From NCBI RefSeq assembly GCF_015160855.1, contig NZ_CP063373.1, positions 9,833,001-9,897,000 of the forward strand: DNA of 64,000 nucleotides, read 5' to 3'. This document shows, one piece after another, positions 52,045-60,703 of the stretch. The first letter of the stretch is position 1. Each line of letters starts with the position of its first letter. The notes beneath the pieces were generated by a model. It was not told the origin of the DNA. It ran no database searches and was given only the letters and a program-made list of their open reading frames with translations. The translations under genes were made by a program, and so were the position numbers. This DNA is from Streptomyces ferrugineus. GTDB taxonomy: Bacteria > Actinomycetota > Actinomycetes > Streptomycetales > Streptomycetaceae.

Positions 52045-53847
52045 TCACGCGTGGGGGCGTCCCGCAGGGGTCAGGAGCTGGGCCGTGGCGAGCTGTGCGT
52101 ACAGCTCGTCCTTGGCCACCAGCTCCTCATGGGTGCCGATCGCGCGGACCTTGCCTGCCTCCATGACGACGATGCGGTCGGCGTCCGTCACCGTCGACAG
52201 GCGGTGCGCCACCACCAGGACGGTGATTTCGCGCGCCGTCTCGGCGATGACCTCCCGCAGCGCCAGCTCGTTGACGGCGTCGAGCTGCGAGGTCGCCTCG
52301 TCCAGGAGCAGCAGCCGGGGTCTGCGCAGCAGTGCGCGCGCGATCGCGACGCGCTGGCGCTCGCCGCCGGACAGCTTCGAGCCGCGGTGTCCGACCAGGG
52401 TGTCCAGGCCGTGCGGGAGACGCTCGGCGAGGGCGTCGAGCCTGGTCCGGGCGAGGACGGCGCGGATGTCGTCGTCCGTCGCGCCGGGCGCGGTGAAGAC
52501 CAGGTTCTCCCGCAGGGTTCCGGCCAGCACCGGGGCGTCCTGCTCGACGTACCCGATGACGGACCGCAGCTCGGGCAGGGGCCACTGGCGTATGTCCTCG
52601 CTGTCGACCAGGATCCGGCCGCCGGTCGTCTCGTAGAACCGCTCGATGAGCGAGAAGACCGTCGACTTGCCCGCACCCGAAGGCCCGACGAAGGCCGTCA
52701 TCCCGGCGCCCGGCACCTCGAAGTCCACCTGCTGGTGGATGTACGGCAGCCCGGGTCCGTAGCGGAAGGACACGCCCTCGAAGCGGACCGACGCCGGACG
52801 CCGTACGGCTGCGGTCGCCTCGGGCCGCACCGGCTGCCGCGTGGCCGGCGGCTCTGCCGCAAGGCGGTCCACCTCCTTGATCCGGGAGATCGCGGCCGCG
52901 CCCTCCTGGTATTCGGAGGCGGCCTCGACCAGCTTGTACACCGGCTCCATCAGGTAGAAGAGGTACAGCAGGAACGCGATGAGCGTGGAGACGGGGATGT
53001 CCCCGGACGCCACCCGCGCCCCGCCGACCGCGAGCACCGCGAGGAACGCCAGCTCGACGGCGAGGTTGTCCGCCGTTCCCAGCAGGGCCTCCCACTTCGC
53101 GCCGCGCACGCCGTGGCGCCACGCCCGCCGGGCCGCAGCCGCGACGCGAGCGGTCTCCCGATCCTCGGCGCCGGACGCCTTCACCGTGCGGAACGCGCCG
53201 AAGACCCGCTCCAGACCGGTGGACATCTCCCCGACCGCGGCCTGGGAGCGTTCGGCGGCCTGCCCGATCTTCGGCATCACCAGGGCGGCGCCCGCCGCGA
53301 CGACCGCGACCACGACGAGGGCGACGCCGAGCAGGACGGCGTCCAGGAAGGCCATCACCACGACCGCCGCGATCAGCGTCAGCATCCCGGTCGCGGCGTT
53401 GACCACCGCCTGGGTGCTGACGGCCCGCAGCAGCGTGGTGTCGGAGGTCACCCGGGACATCAGATCGCCCGGCTGCACCCGGTCCACCGCCGAGAGCCGC
53501 AGCCGCAGCAGCCGGCCGATGAGGCTGCGGCGAGCGGCCAGGACCACCGACTCCGCGGTCCGCTCCAGCACATAGGCGCCGAATGCCTCGGCCACCGTGC
53601 TCAGGAGCACCAGCACGGTCAGGGCCAGCAGGATGGTGGCGATCGTGCCACCGGACGAGAGCCGGTCGACCAGCGCCTTCGTGGCCAGTGGCTGGAGCAG
53701 CCCGCCGGCGGCCCCTGCCAGCGCCAGCAGCAGACCGAGTACGACGGTCCACCGGTGCGGGCGGACATACCCGTACAGCGCCTTGAGCGTCTCGCGGACG
53801 CGCAGGGACTCGGCACCCGTCGCCTCTGGGGCGGATGCGGTGTTCAC
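52045..53847 (-). CDS. ABC exporter, fused membrane and ATPase domains
   Basis: 600 residues, GTG at 53847. Six transmembrane helices in the N-terminal half (about 25-320) are followed by the nucleotide-binding domain: Walker A GPSGAGKST (about 393-401), signature LSGGERQRVAIARALL, Walker B LLLLDEATSQLD, and the H-loop VVAHRLSTV. The fold matches MsbA/multidrug and lipid exporters that work as dimers. No partner half-transporter is adjacent, so it is probably a homodimer. Confidence 0.93.
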   Translation of the reverse strand: MNTASAPEATGAESLRVRETLKALYGYVRPHRWTVVLGLLLALAGAAGGLLQPLATKALVDRLSSGGTIATILLALTVLVLLSTVAEAFGAYVLERTAESVVLAARRSLIGRLLRLRLSAVDRVQPGDLMSRVTSDTTLLRAVSTQAVVNAATGMLTLIAAVVVMAFLDAVLLGVALVVVAVVAAGAALVMPKIGQAAERSQAAVGEMSTGLERVFGAFRTVKASGAEDRETARVAAAARRAWRHGVRGAKWEALLGTADNLAVELAFLAVLAVGGARVASGDIPVSTLIAFLLYLFYLMEPVYKLVEAASEYQEGAAAISRIKEVDRLAAEPPATRQPVRPEATAAVRRPASVRFEGVSFRYGPGLPYIHQQVDFEVPGAGMTAFVGPSGAGKSTVFSLIERFYETTGGRILVDSEDIRQWPLPELRSVIGYVEQDAPVLAGTLRENLVFTAPGATDDDIRAVLARTRLDALAERLPHGLDTLVGHRGSKLSGGERQRVAIARALLRRPRLLLLDEATSQLDAVNELALREVIAETAREITVLVVAHRLSTVTDADRIVVMEAGKVRAIGTHEELVAKDELYAQLATAQLLTPAGRPHA

Positions 53848-54556
53848 AGGATTCCTTTCCTACGTGTCTTGCGTGGTCGGCCGCGCACCGTGCCAGCGGC
53901 TGCGGGCACCGGGCCGCGCGGGTGCCTCGGGGGTCGGCTCAACGGGCCGGTTCGACTGCCCTCGTGGCGAGCGTGTGCACAGCGTCATCGCGGAGTTCAG
54001 GGCGTACGACGGCCGGACAGAGGCCGCCCGCCGCCAACGCCATGCCGGGGAACTCCCAGAGCTCGCTCCTGTTCCCTCTCGTGCGCACGGTGTGTCATGC
54101 CGCCAGCCTGGAAGCCCGCACCCTTCTTCGACCATCCGGCGATCGTCGGGTGCACCCCCGCCAGGTGGCTGGCACCGCCGCCTGCGAACCCCTCGGGGAC
54201 CGCCTGGGCGGATGTGGTGAAGCCGCCGGCCGTGCTCCTTGTCGGCGGCAGCCGTGCCACGACTCGCTCGCCGCCTCGCTGATCAAGGCCGTGGTGCCGG
54301 TGACCGCGGAGACGCCCACACCGAAGGAGATCTCCGATCGCCGGCTCAGTGGACCAGTGAGGCCGTCCGCGTGGTCCGAGCGCATCGCCGCCGCGTCCTA
54401 CCTCCTCCCCCGCACTTCAGTGCCGCCGCACCGCCGCACCGGGAACCTCCGGGCACCCGACGGCGTTCGTGTCACTGATGGCCGGACGAGCCGAGTGTCG
54501 GCCCGCAGTGCCCAACTGCTGATTGCGTACGACGACTTGACCAGGGGGCAAGAGGC
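53848..54556. other. Gene-poor stretch
   Basis: About 700 bases between the ABC exporter start and the small secreted protein gene. Long open frames exist on both strands but none is convincing. Probably decayed sequence plus the two promoters. Confidence 0.4.
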
Positions 54557-54955
54557 GTGCAGCAGCACCGCGCACACCCCACGCGTCCGGCCGCCGTCGT
54601 GCTCTCCGCGCTGCTCGCGGTCCTGACCTTCCTCCTGCCGGTGTCGGCCAAGTCGGCGTCCCGCCTGTCCTCGACGGGCACGGCCGCGGCGGCGACCGCG
54701 CAGGCGTCCGCGACCGCCGACGCGCGGCGACCCGTCACCGTGGCGCACCCCGCGCTCGCCCACGCCCACGCCGTGCCGTACCCGATCCACGGCTTCCTGG
54801 GCCCTGGCTCAGGTGAGGCGGCCCCGCACCGCGCTGTCGGCGGCCCCGCCGTGGCCGTGGTGGTCGCGGCCGCAGGAGCGAGCCGGGGCGGGCACGTGTG
54901 TCGGCCGCGCGGCCCGCCGTCCCGATGGAGCACCGAAGTCCGTATCGACGCCTGA
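54557..54955 (+). CDS. Small secreted or membrane-anchored hypothetical protein
   Basis: 132 residues, GTG at 54557 after GGGCAAGAGGC. The start MQQHRAHPTRPAAVVLSALL, then LAVLTFLLPVSAKS, is a signal peptide or membrane anchor. The rest is Ala/Pro/Gly-rich with no known motif. The high G/C in third positions supports coding. It lies 62 bases upstream of secDF. Confidence 0.5.
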   Translation: MQQHRAHPTRPAAVVLSALLAVLTFLLPVSAKSASRLSSTGTAAAATAQASATADARRPVTVAHPALAHAHAVPYPIHGFLGPGSGEAAPHRAVGGPAVAVVVAAAGASRGGHVCRPRGPPSRWSTEVRIDA

Positions 54956-55017
54956 CCGTTCGCCTCCGCGCCCGGTGCAGACGTCGATTCCGTCTGCCTG
55001 CCCATCGTGGAGAACTC

Positions 55018-57369
55018 ATGTCTCGCGCGCCCATGTGGCGGGCGATCGTCGCCCTAGGTGTGATCGCCGCCTCGCTCTTCCTCGCTCTCACCCAGTCCGC
55101 CCGCCTCGGCCTCGACCTGCGCGGCGGCACCCAGATCGTCCTGGAGACCAAGGACTCACCCGTCGTCGAGGCCGATGCCGAATCGACCCAGCGGGCCCTG
55201 GAGGTGCTCCGCCAGCGGGTCGACGCGCTCGGCGTCTCCGAGCCGAGCCTGTACCGGTCCGGACAGCAGCGGATCTTCGTCGAGCTGCCCGGCGTTCAGG
55301 ACCCGCGCGAGGCCGCCGAAGTCATCGGCCGTACCGCGCAGTTGACCGTCCACCCGGTGCAGGGCGTGACGGACAAGCGGGACGAGAACGCGGGGAAGCC
55401 GGCCAAGGACGGCTCGCGCATCCTGGCCGACCCCGACCAGAAGGGGGCGTTCCTCAGGCTCGGGCCCACCGCCCTCACCGGCGACGGCGTCAAGGACGCC
55501 GAGGCGGTGCTCGACCAGCAGACGTTGTCGGGCTGGACGGTCAACCTCACCTTCCGCGGGCAGGCGGGCAAGGACTGGGCCCGGGTCACCGGGGCGGCGG
55601 CCTGTGCCCCGCAGGGCGCCCCCGAGCGGCGCGTCGCCATCGTCCTGGACGGCAAGGTCCTCTCGGCGCCCGGCGTCAACGCGGACGTGGCGTGCAAGGT
55701 CGGCATCTCCGGCGGCTCCACGCAGATCACCGGCGGCTTCGACCGTGAGGAGGCCCGCGAGCTGGCCGCGCTCGTCAAGGGCGGTGCGCTGCCGGTGCCC
55801 GTGGAGGTCGTGGAGCAGCGCACCGTCGGCCCCACGCTCGGTGCCGACGCCATCGCCGCAAGCACCCAGGCCGCGATCATCGGGCTCGCCCTGACGGGGC
55901 TGTTCATCCTCGTCGTCTACCGGCTGCTCGGCGCCCTGGCCACCATCGCGCTCGCGCTGTACGGGCTCATCTCCTACGCCGCACTGGTCGCCCTGGGCGC
56001 GACCCTGACCCTGCCCGGACTCGCCGGTTTCGTCCTGGCGATCGGCATGGCGGTGGACGCGAACGTGCTGGTCTTCGAGCGTGCCCGCGAGGAGTATCTG
56101 GGAGTCCGCGCCCTGAAGTCGGCACCGGCCGCCTCGGCGCGCCTGGACAAGCCGCTGCGCACCGGCTTCGGCAAGGCCTGGAGCGCGGTCGTCGACTCGA
56201 ACGTGACCACGCTGCTCGCGGCCGGGCTGCTCTTCTTCTTCGCCACCGGACCGGTCAAGGGCTTCGGCGTCACGCTCTCCATCGGTGTCCTCGTCTCGAT
56301 GATCTCGGCCCTGGTGATCACCCGGGTCCTCGCCGACTTCGCGATCCGGCGCCGCTTCGTGCGGGGCCGGCCCGGCCTGACCGGGATCACCTCCACCGGC
56401 CGGGTGCGTGCCTGGCTCGCGCGCCGCGAACCCCGCCTGGTGCACCACCGGCGCCGCTGGCTCGGCGTCAGCGCGCTGCTGATCGTGGTCGCCGTCGCCG
56501 GGATCGGCCTGCGCGGCCTGGACTTCGGGGTGGAGTTCACCGGCGGGCGCCTGGTGGAGTACAGCACCAGCAGGCCCGTGGACGTGGACGCGGCGCGGGC
56601 GGCGGTCACGGAGGCCGGGTTCCCGCGCGCGGTGGTGCAGGAGTCGGGGGACGGGGACATCTCGGTACGCGCCGGTGAGCTGAGCAACGACCAGCAGCAC
56701 ACGATCAGAACGGCGCTGGCGAAGGAGGGCGGCGAGGTCACCGTCGAGCGGGACGAGCTGATCGGCCCGAGCCTCGGCGAGGAACTGCGCCGGCACGCGC
56801 TCATCGCGCTCGGCATCGCCGTCGCGGCCCAGCTGATCTACCTCAGCGTGCGGTTCCGATGGACGTTCGCCGCCGCGGCGGTAGCGGCCATGGTGCACGA
56901 CGTGCTGCTCGTGGTGGGCCTGTTCGCCTGGCTCGGCAAGCCCGTCGACAGCGTCTTCCTGGCGGCCCTGCTCACGGTCATCGGGTACTCCGTCAATGAC
57001 ACGGTCGTCGTCTTCGACCGGGTGCGCGAGGCGCGCCGCCGCGAACCGGCGGCGGACCTGGAGACCACCGCGAACAAGGCGGTCATCCAGACGTTGCCAC
57101 GCACGGTGAACACCGGTATGGGCGCGCTGTTCATCCTGGCGGCCCTGGCCGTGCTCGGCGGTGACTCGCTCGCGGACTTCTCGGTGGCGCTGATCGCCGG
57201 CGTGGTGATCGGTATGGCGTCGACGGTGTTCACTGCCGTGCCGATCGCCGTGCAGCTCGAAGGCAGCCGCTCGGCGCCGCCGGTGGGCCCCGGGCGCGGC
57301 GAGGACAGCGGGGCGCGCAGTCCGCTGGAGCGACGCGGGCGGGCGCGGGATTCAGGCGCTGTGGTGTGA
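55018..57369 (+). CDS. secDF: SecDF fusion protein
   Basis: 783 residues, ATG at 55018 after GGAGAAC. The SecD part has an N-terminal helix, the motif LGLDLRGGTQIVLE, a periplasmic domain and six helices with AIGMAVDANVLVFER. The SecF part follows from about residue 480 with FGVEFTGGRLVEY, TVIGYSVNDTVVVFDR and another six-helix unit. It uses the proton gradient to pull proteins through SecYEG. Most actinomycetes have separate secD and secF plus such a fused paralogue. The C-terminal tail is disordered and basic. Confidence 0.94.
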   Translation: MSRAPMWRAIVALGVIAASLFLALTQSARLGLDLRGGTQIVLETKDSPVVEADAESTQRALEVLRQRVDALGVSEPSLYRSGQQRIFVELPGVQDPREAAEVIGRTAQLTVHPVQGVTDKRDENAGKPAKDGSRILADPDQKGAFLRLGPTALTGDGVKDAEAVLDQQTLSGWTVNLTFRGQAGKDWARVTGAAACAPQGAPERRVAIVLDGKVLSAPGVNADVACKVGISGGSTQITGGFDREEARELAALVKGGALPVPVEVVEQRTVGPTLGADAIAASTQAAIIGLALTGLFILVVYRLLGALATIALALYGLISYAALVALGATLTLPGLAGFVLAIGMAVDANVLVFERAREEYLGVRALKSAPAASARLDKPLRTGFGKAWSAVVDSNVTTLLAAGLLFFFATGPVKGFGVTLSIGVLVSMISALVITRVLADFAIRRRFVRGRPGLTGITSTGRVRAWLARREPRLVHHRRRWLGVSALLIVVAVAGIGLRGLDFGVEFTGGRLVEYSTSRPVDVDAARAAVTEAGFPRAVVQESGDGDISVRAGELSNDQQHTIRTALAKEGGEVTVERDELIGPSLGEELRRHALIALGIAVAAQLIYLSVRFRWTFAAAAVAAMVHDVLLVVGLFAWLGKPVDSVFLAALLTVIGYSVNDTVVVFDRVREARRREPAADLETTANKAVIQTLPRTVNTGMGALFILAALAVLGGDSLADFSVALIAGVVIGMASTVFTAVPIAVQLEGSRSAPPVGPGRGEDSGARSPLERRGRARDSGAVV

Positions 57370-58210
57370 GGACGCGCGGAGGCTCGCGGGGATGACGCGG
57401 ATGACGCGGATGACCGAGCGCATCCCCACCGGCCCCACCGGCCGCCTGGTCATCCCCGCAGAGGCCGGATCGGGGAAGACGGTACTGGTGGAGCGGCTCC
57501 TGGTGGGTGACGCCTCATGGAAGAGCCGCACCTGCGGGGTGGCTGAGAGACGGACGGCCGCGTGGGCACGGGCAGATCCTGCTGCGCTCCGGCCCCCTTG
57601 CAAGCCGATCCGCCTCGCGGCCGCCCCGGCCGACCTGATCCGCATCATCCACGCGCTGGATCCTGCGACAACTCCCCCGCACAACGCGAGCCCCGCCCCT
57701 TGGCTCGACCTCACCTCACCGCAGCTGAACCACGAAAGGGGCAGTTCCATGCCCAGGGCCGAAGCGAGTTCGCCGACGCCGACGCCGCGCTGAGCTTGAC
57801 CGTACGGCGGCGCAACCGCGCGTACGTCTCGACTTCCCGGCGCGCGTTGGCCGACGCCTGCCGGGCCAACTCGGCGAAGAAGCTCCCTATGGGTGCGAGC
57901 ATGCCATTCCGGCCGAAGAAGCCGACCGGGGAAATCCGGACGGCATTTATCACTCTGCGCACATCGGAGACGACCGCGTCCGGGGCGCTTTGTCACAGTG
58001 CGCAAAATCCCTGGATCGGAGCACTCTCATCGCCTGTCCCACTTGTGGAGACGCTGTGAACTGGCCTTAATGGGAACCGCGTACCAGCCCGTGGGGGAAC
58101 ACCACAGAATTAATTCCGGCCATCACTCCGGATCAGCGCGGGAATCGGTACGGGAATCTCTCATCTGCGCGCCAGCCAATGGCGCTTGTTCAAACGGGAG
58201 GGAAACACCG
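57370..58210. other. Gene-poor stretch before the DUF4394 gene
   Basis: 841 bases. A 9-base repeat GATGACGCG stands three times at 57391-57415. A minus-strand frame at 57711-57962 contains MLAPIGSFFAELARQASANA and RREVETYARLRRR, which looks like a real small helical protein, but start and family are unsure. The rest includes the promoter of the secreted protein. Confidence 0.4.
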
Positions 58211-59101
58211 ATGAAAGCAGGGACGAGAAAGAGAATCGCGGCGGCGGTGGCGGTCATGGCCACGTCGACAGCGCTCATGCTGAGCGCGCCGGGCAGTGGC
58301 TCGGCCGCTCCCGCCGCCACTTCCAGCCTGCGCGCGTTCGGGATCACAGGTGACGGCACCCAGATGGCCACGTTCACCACCGACCGGCCGAACCGGCTCG
58401 ACTGGGTCATGGACATCGTCGGACTCAGTGGCGACACGGCTCTGATCGGCATCGACTTCCGGGTGCAGAACGGCCTGATGTACGGCGTCGGCAACAAGGG
58501 CGGCATCTACACGATCAAGACCCCACCCGCCACCACGGACGTCGTGATCACCAAGGTGTCCCAGCTGCAGTACACGCTGCACGGCACGAACTTCGGCGTC
58601 GACTTCAACCCGGCCGCCGACCGGCTGCGCGTGATCAGCGACAACGGCCAGAACCTGCGGCACAACCTCAACGACCACACGACGATCCAGGACCTGAACC
58701 TCACCACCCCGCCGATCGAGGGCACGACCAAGGGCGTCTCCGCCGCCGCCTACACGAACAACGACCTCAACGGGGCCACCGGGACCACGCTGTTCGACAT
58801 CAACACGGCCAGCGACCAGGTCGTCCTCCAGTCCCCGGCCAACAACGGCACGCTGGCGCCGACCGGCAGCCTCGGCCTCGACACGCAGATCAACGCGGGC
58901 ATGGACATCTTCAGCACCCTGTCGAGCGGCAAGACGGTCAGCAACGCCGCCTTCGCCTCTCTCACCGCCTCCGGCGCCAACAGGCCCTCCCTCTACAGCA
59001 TCAACCTCTTCACCGGCGAGGCCACGCTCGTGTCCGACGCCCTCACGTCCAGGTTCCCCCTGAACATCACGGACCTGGCCATCTCCCTCACCGGCAGCTG
59101 A
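58211..59101 (+). CDS. Secreted DUF4394 protein
   Basis: 296 residues, ATG at 58211 after CGGGAGGGAAACACCG. A Sec signal peptide (1-33, ending AAPA) is followed by the DUF4394 domain: LRAFGITGDGTQMATFTTDR, LIGIDFRVQNGLMYGVGNKG, GVDFNPAADRLRVISDNGQN and FPLNITDLAISLTG, a beta-propeller-like repeat of about 50 residues. A predicted exported protein of unknown function. A terminator follows. Confidence 0.87.
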   Translation: MKAGTRKRIAAAVAVMATSTALMLSAPGSGSAAPAATSSLRAFGITGDGTQMATFTTDRPNRLDWVMDIVGLSGDTALIGIDFRVQNGLMYGVGNKGGIYTIKTPPATTDVVITKVSQLQYTLHGTNFGVDFNPAADRLRVISDNGQNLRHNLNDHTTIQDLNLTTPPIEGTTKGVSAAAYTNNDLNGATGTTLFDINTASDQVVLQSPANNGTLAPTGSLGLDTQINAGMDIFSTLSSGKTVSNAAFASLTASGANRPSLYSINLFTGEATLVSDALTSRFPLNITDLAISLTGS

Positions 59102-59122
59102 GCCCCTCCCGCAGGTCACTCA

Positions 59123-59158
59123 CTCGCCGCGGCCCGGCTGCTCCCGGGCCGCGGCGAG
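59123..59158 (+). terminator. Terminator after the DUF4394 gene
   Basis: CTCGCCGCGGCCCGG pairs with CCGGGCCGCGGCGAG around a 6-base loop. Confidence 0.8.
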
Positions 59159-59277
59159 CCCGTAGCGTGGCTGCCCAAGCGCCCTCTGCGACCCGAGTCG
59201 ACTGCGACTCTGTACAGGCGGTCGGCTACCGGCCGGCCAGGACCCACTTTCAACGAGTGGCACTGTTCATATCCCGG

Positions 59278-60471
59278 TCACGGTGACTGCACGCGGTGTG
59301 CCAATCTGCGGCCGCAGGCCTGGCTCGGCGCTTCGATGTAACGGTAGGTCAGCACGCACAGCGGCAGCAGCACGGTGAAGAACGCCACTTCGAGCGCGAG
59401 ATTGTCCTGGCGCCGTCGGCCGATCGTGCTGTCGATCACTGCCAGCAGCACTGGATGCACCATATAGACCGAGTAGCTGATCGCCCCCAGCCCGGTCAGC
59501 ACCCGCGGCAGGCGCCGGCGACGCGACGCCAGTCCGGCGCCGAAGGTGAGTACGGCCAGCAGGAACGCGATGATCCAGCCGCGCCGCGTGAAGTGGTCGC
59601 CGTCGCCGTACCGGTACGCACTCCCCACGCCACAGGCGACCACCACGACGGCAGTGGCCGCCGCATACCGCCAGGCGCTCTGCCCGTTCTCGGCACGGTA
59701 GACGACGGTGCCGAGGAACATCACGGCGAGGATCACCAGGCCCTCCCACAGCGGGACGGTTCCGTTGAACGGAACCAGGACGAGCGCCTGTACGCCGCCC
59801 AGCACACCCCCGACCCCCCGGAGCACGGATGACCTGGCGCTCGCACAGCAGATGGCGACGCCCATGGCGATGGAGGCGCACGCGATCAGCGGGCCGGTGC
59901 CGACCAGGCCGGACAGGGCGGAGGGCGGCAGCGCTGCCCCTGCTGTCACGCTCGCAGCGGCGAGCACGGCCAAGGTGACGGCGATCGCCGCGGACTGCCG
60001 GTGGAGGCGGACCGTGAAAAGAGCGACGACCAGCAGGTAGAAGGACATCTCATAGGAGAGCGTCCACAGAATGAGCAGGAGATTGGGTGTCCCCAGTAAC
60101 TCCTGGAGCATGGTGGCGTGGGCGACCGCGACGGCGGCAGCGCTCTGCTGACCGAAGTCGGGGATCTCCGCAATGCCTGAGAGGTTGACGGCGAGGAGCG
60201 CGGTGACGACAGCCGCCCACAGCGGGTACACACGGAAGATCCGTCCGATCCAGAAGGTGCGGACGCAGCCCCGGCGTTCCAGCGACGCGGGGATGATGTA
60301 GCCGCTCACCAGGAAGAACACCATGATGCCGTAGCGGCTGGTGTTGAACTGCGGCATCAACTCCCGCCGGAAGTCCGCCATGAAGGTGTACGACGAGTGG
60401 TCGAACACCACGACGAGTGCGGCGATGCCGCGCAACGCGTCCAGCCAGCCCAACCGCGACGAACCGGCCAT
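59278..60471 (-). CDS. Acyltransferase 3 family membrane protein
   Basis: 397 residues, ATG at 60471. About ten transmembrane helices with the acyltransferase-3 signature: RLGWLDALRGIAALVVVFDH (catalytic-site helix and His), SRYGIMVFFLVSGYII, RRGCVRTFWIGRIFRVYPLW. These membrane acetyl/acyltransferases modify sugars, peptidoglycan or lipids at the membrane. Alternative upstream starts exist; the ATG is preferred because it gives the family N-terminus. It stands alone. Confidence 0.85.
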   Translation of the reverse strand: MAGSSRLGWLDALRGIAALVVVFDHSSYTFMADFRRELMPQFNTSRYGIMVFFLVSGYIIPASLERRGCVRTFWIGRIFRVYPLWAAVVTALLAVNLSGIAEIPDFGQQSAAAVAVAHATMLQELLGTPNLLLILWTLSYEMSFYLLVVALFTVRLHRQSAAIAVTLAVLAAASVTAGAALPPSALSGLVGTGPLIACASIAMGVAICCASARSSVLRGVGGVLGGVQALVLVPFNGTVPLWEGLVILAVMFLGTVVYRAENGQSAWRYAAATAVVVVACGVGSAYRYGDGDHFTRRGWIIAFLLAVLTFGAGLASRRRRLPRVLTGLGAISYSVYMVHPVLLAVIDSTIGRRRQDNLALEVAFFTVLLPLCVLTYRYIEAPSQACGRRLAHRVQSP

Positions 60472-60703
60472 CGGGACGACTCTTCGTAATCGCCATCTGA
60501 CGGAGAGTAAGCGCACTGATGTCGCGGGGAGGGAGGGTCGGGATCGCATGCGCAGACAGAGTCCTCTTTGGTGAGGTGTTGGCTGGGCGTGTTGTGCGGC
60601 GGTGCCGACGCGGTCCCCCGCGCCGCTCACATCAACGAGTTCAGCGGCTGGAGCATTGTTCGGCAGTACCGTTCTGGCGTCCGAACAATGGCGGGGTGAG
60701 GGT
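60472..60703. other. Divergent promoter region
   Basis: 232 bases between the acyltransferase and nSTAND genes; both promoters must lie here. No gene is seen. Confidence 0.45.

Noticed and set aside
57392..57793. P-loop protein (AGSGKT)
   Set aside because: Only the one motif matches; the rest is repetitive and low-complexity, and no ATPase fold can be followed.
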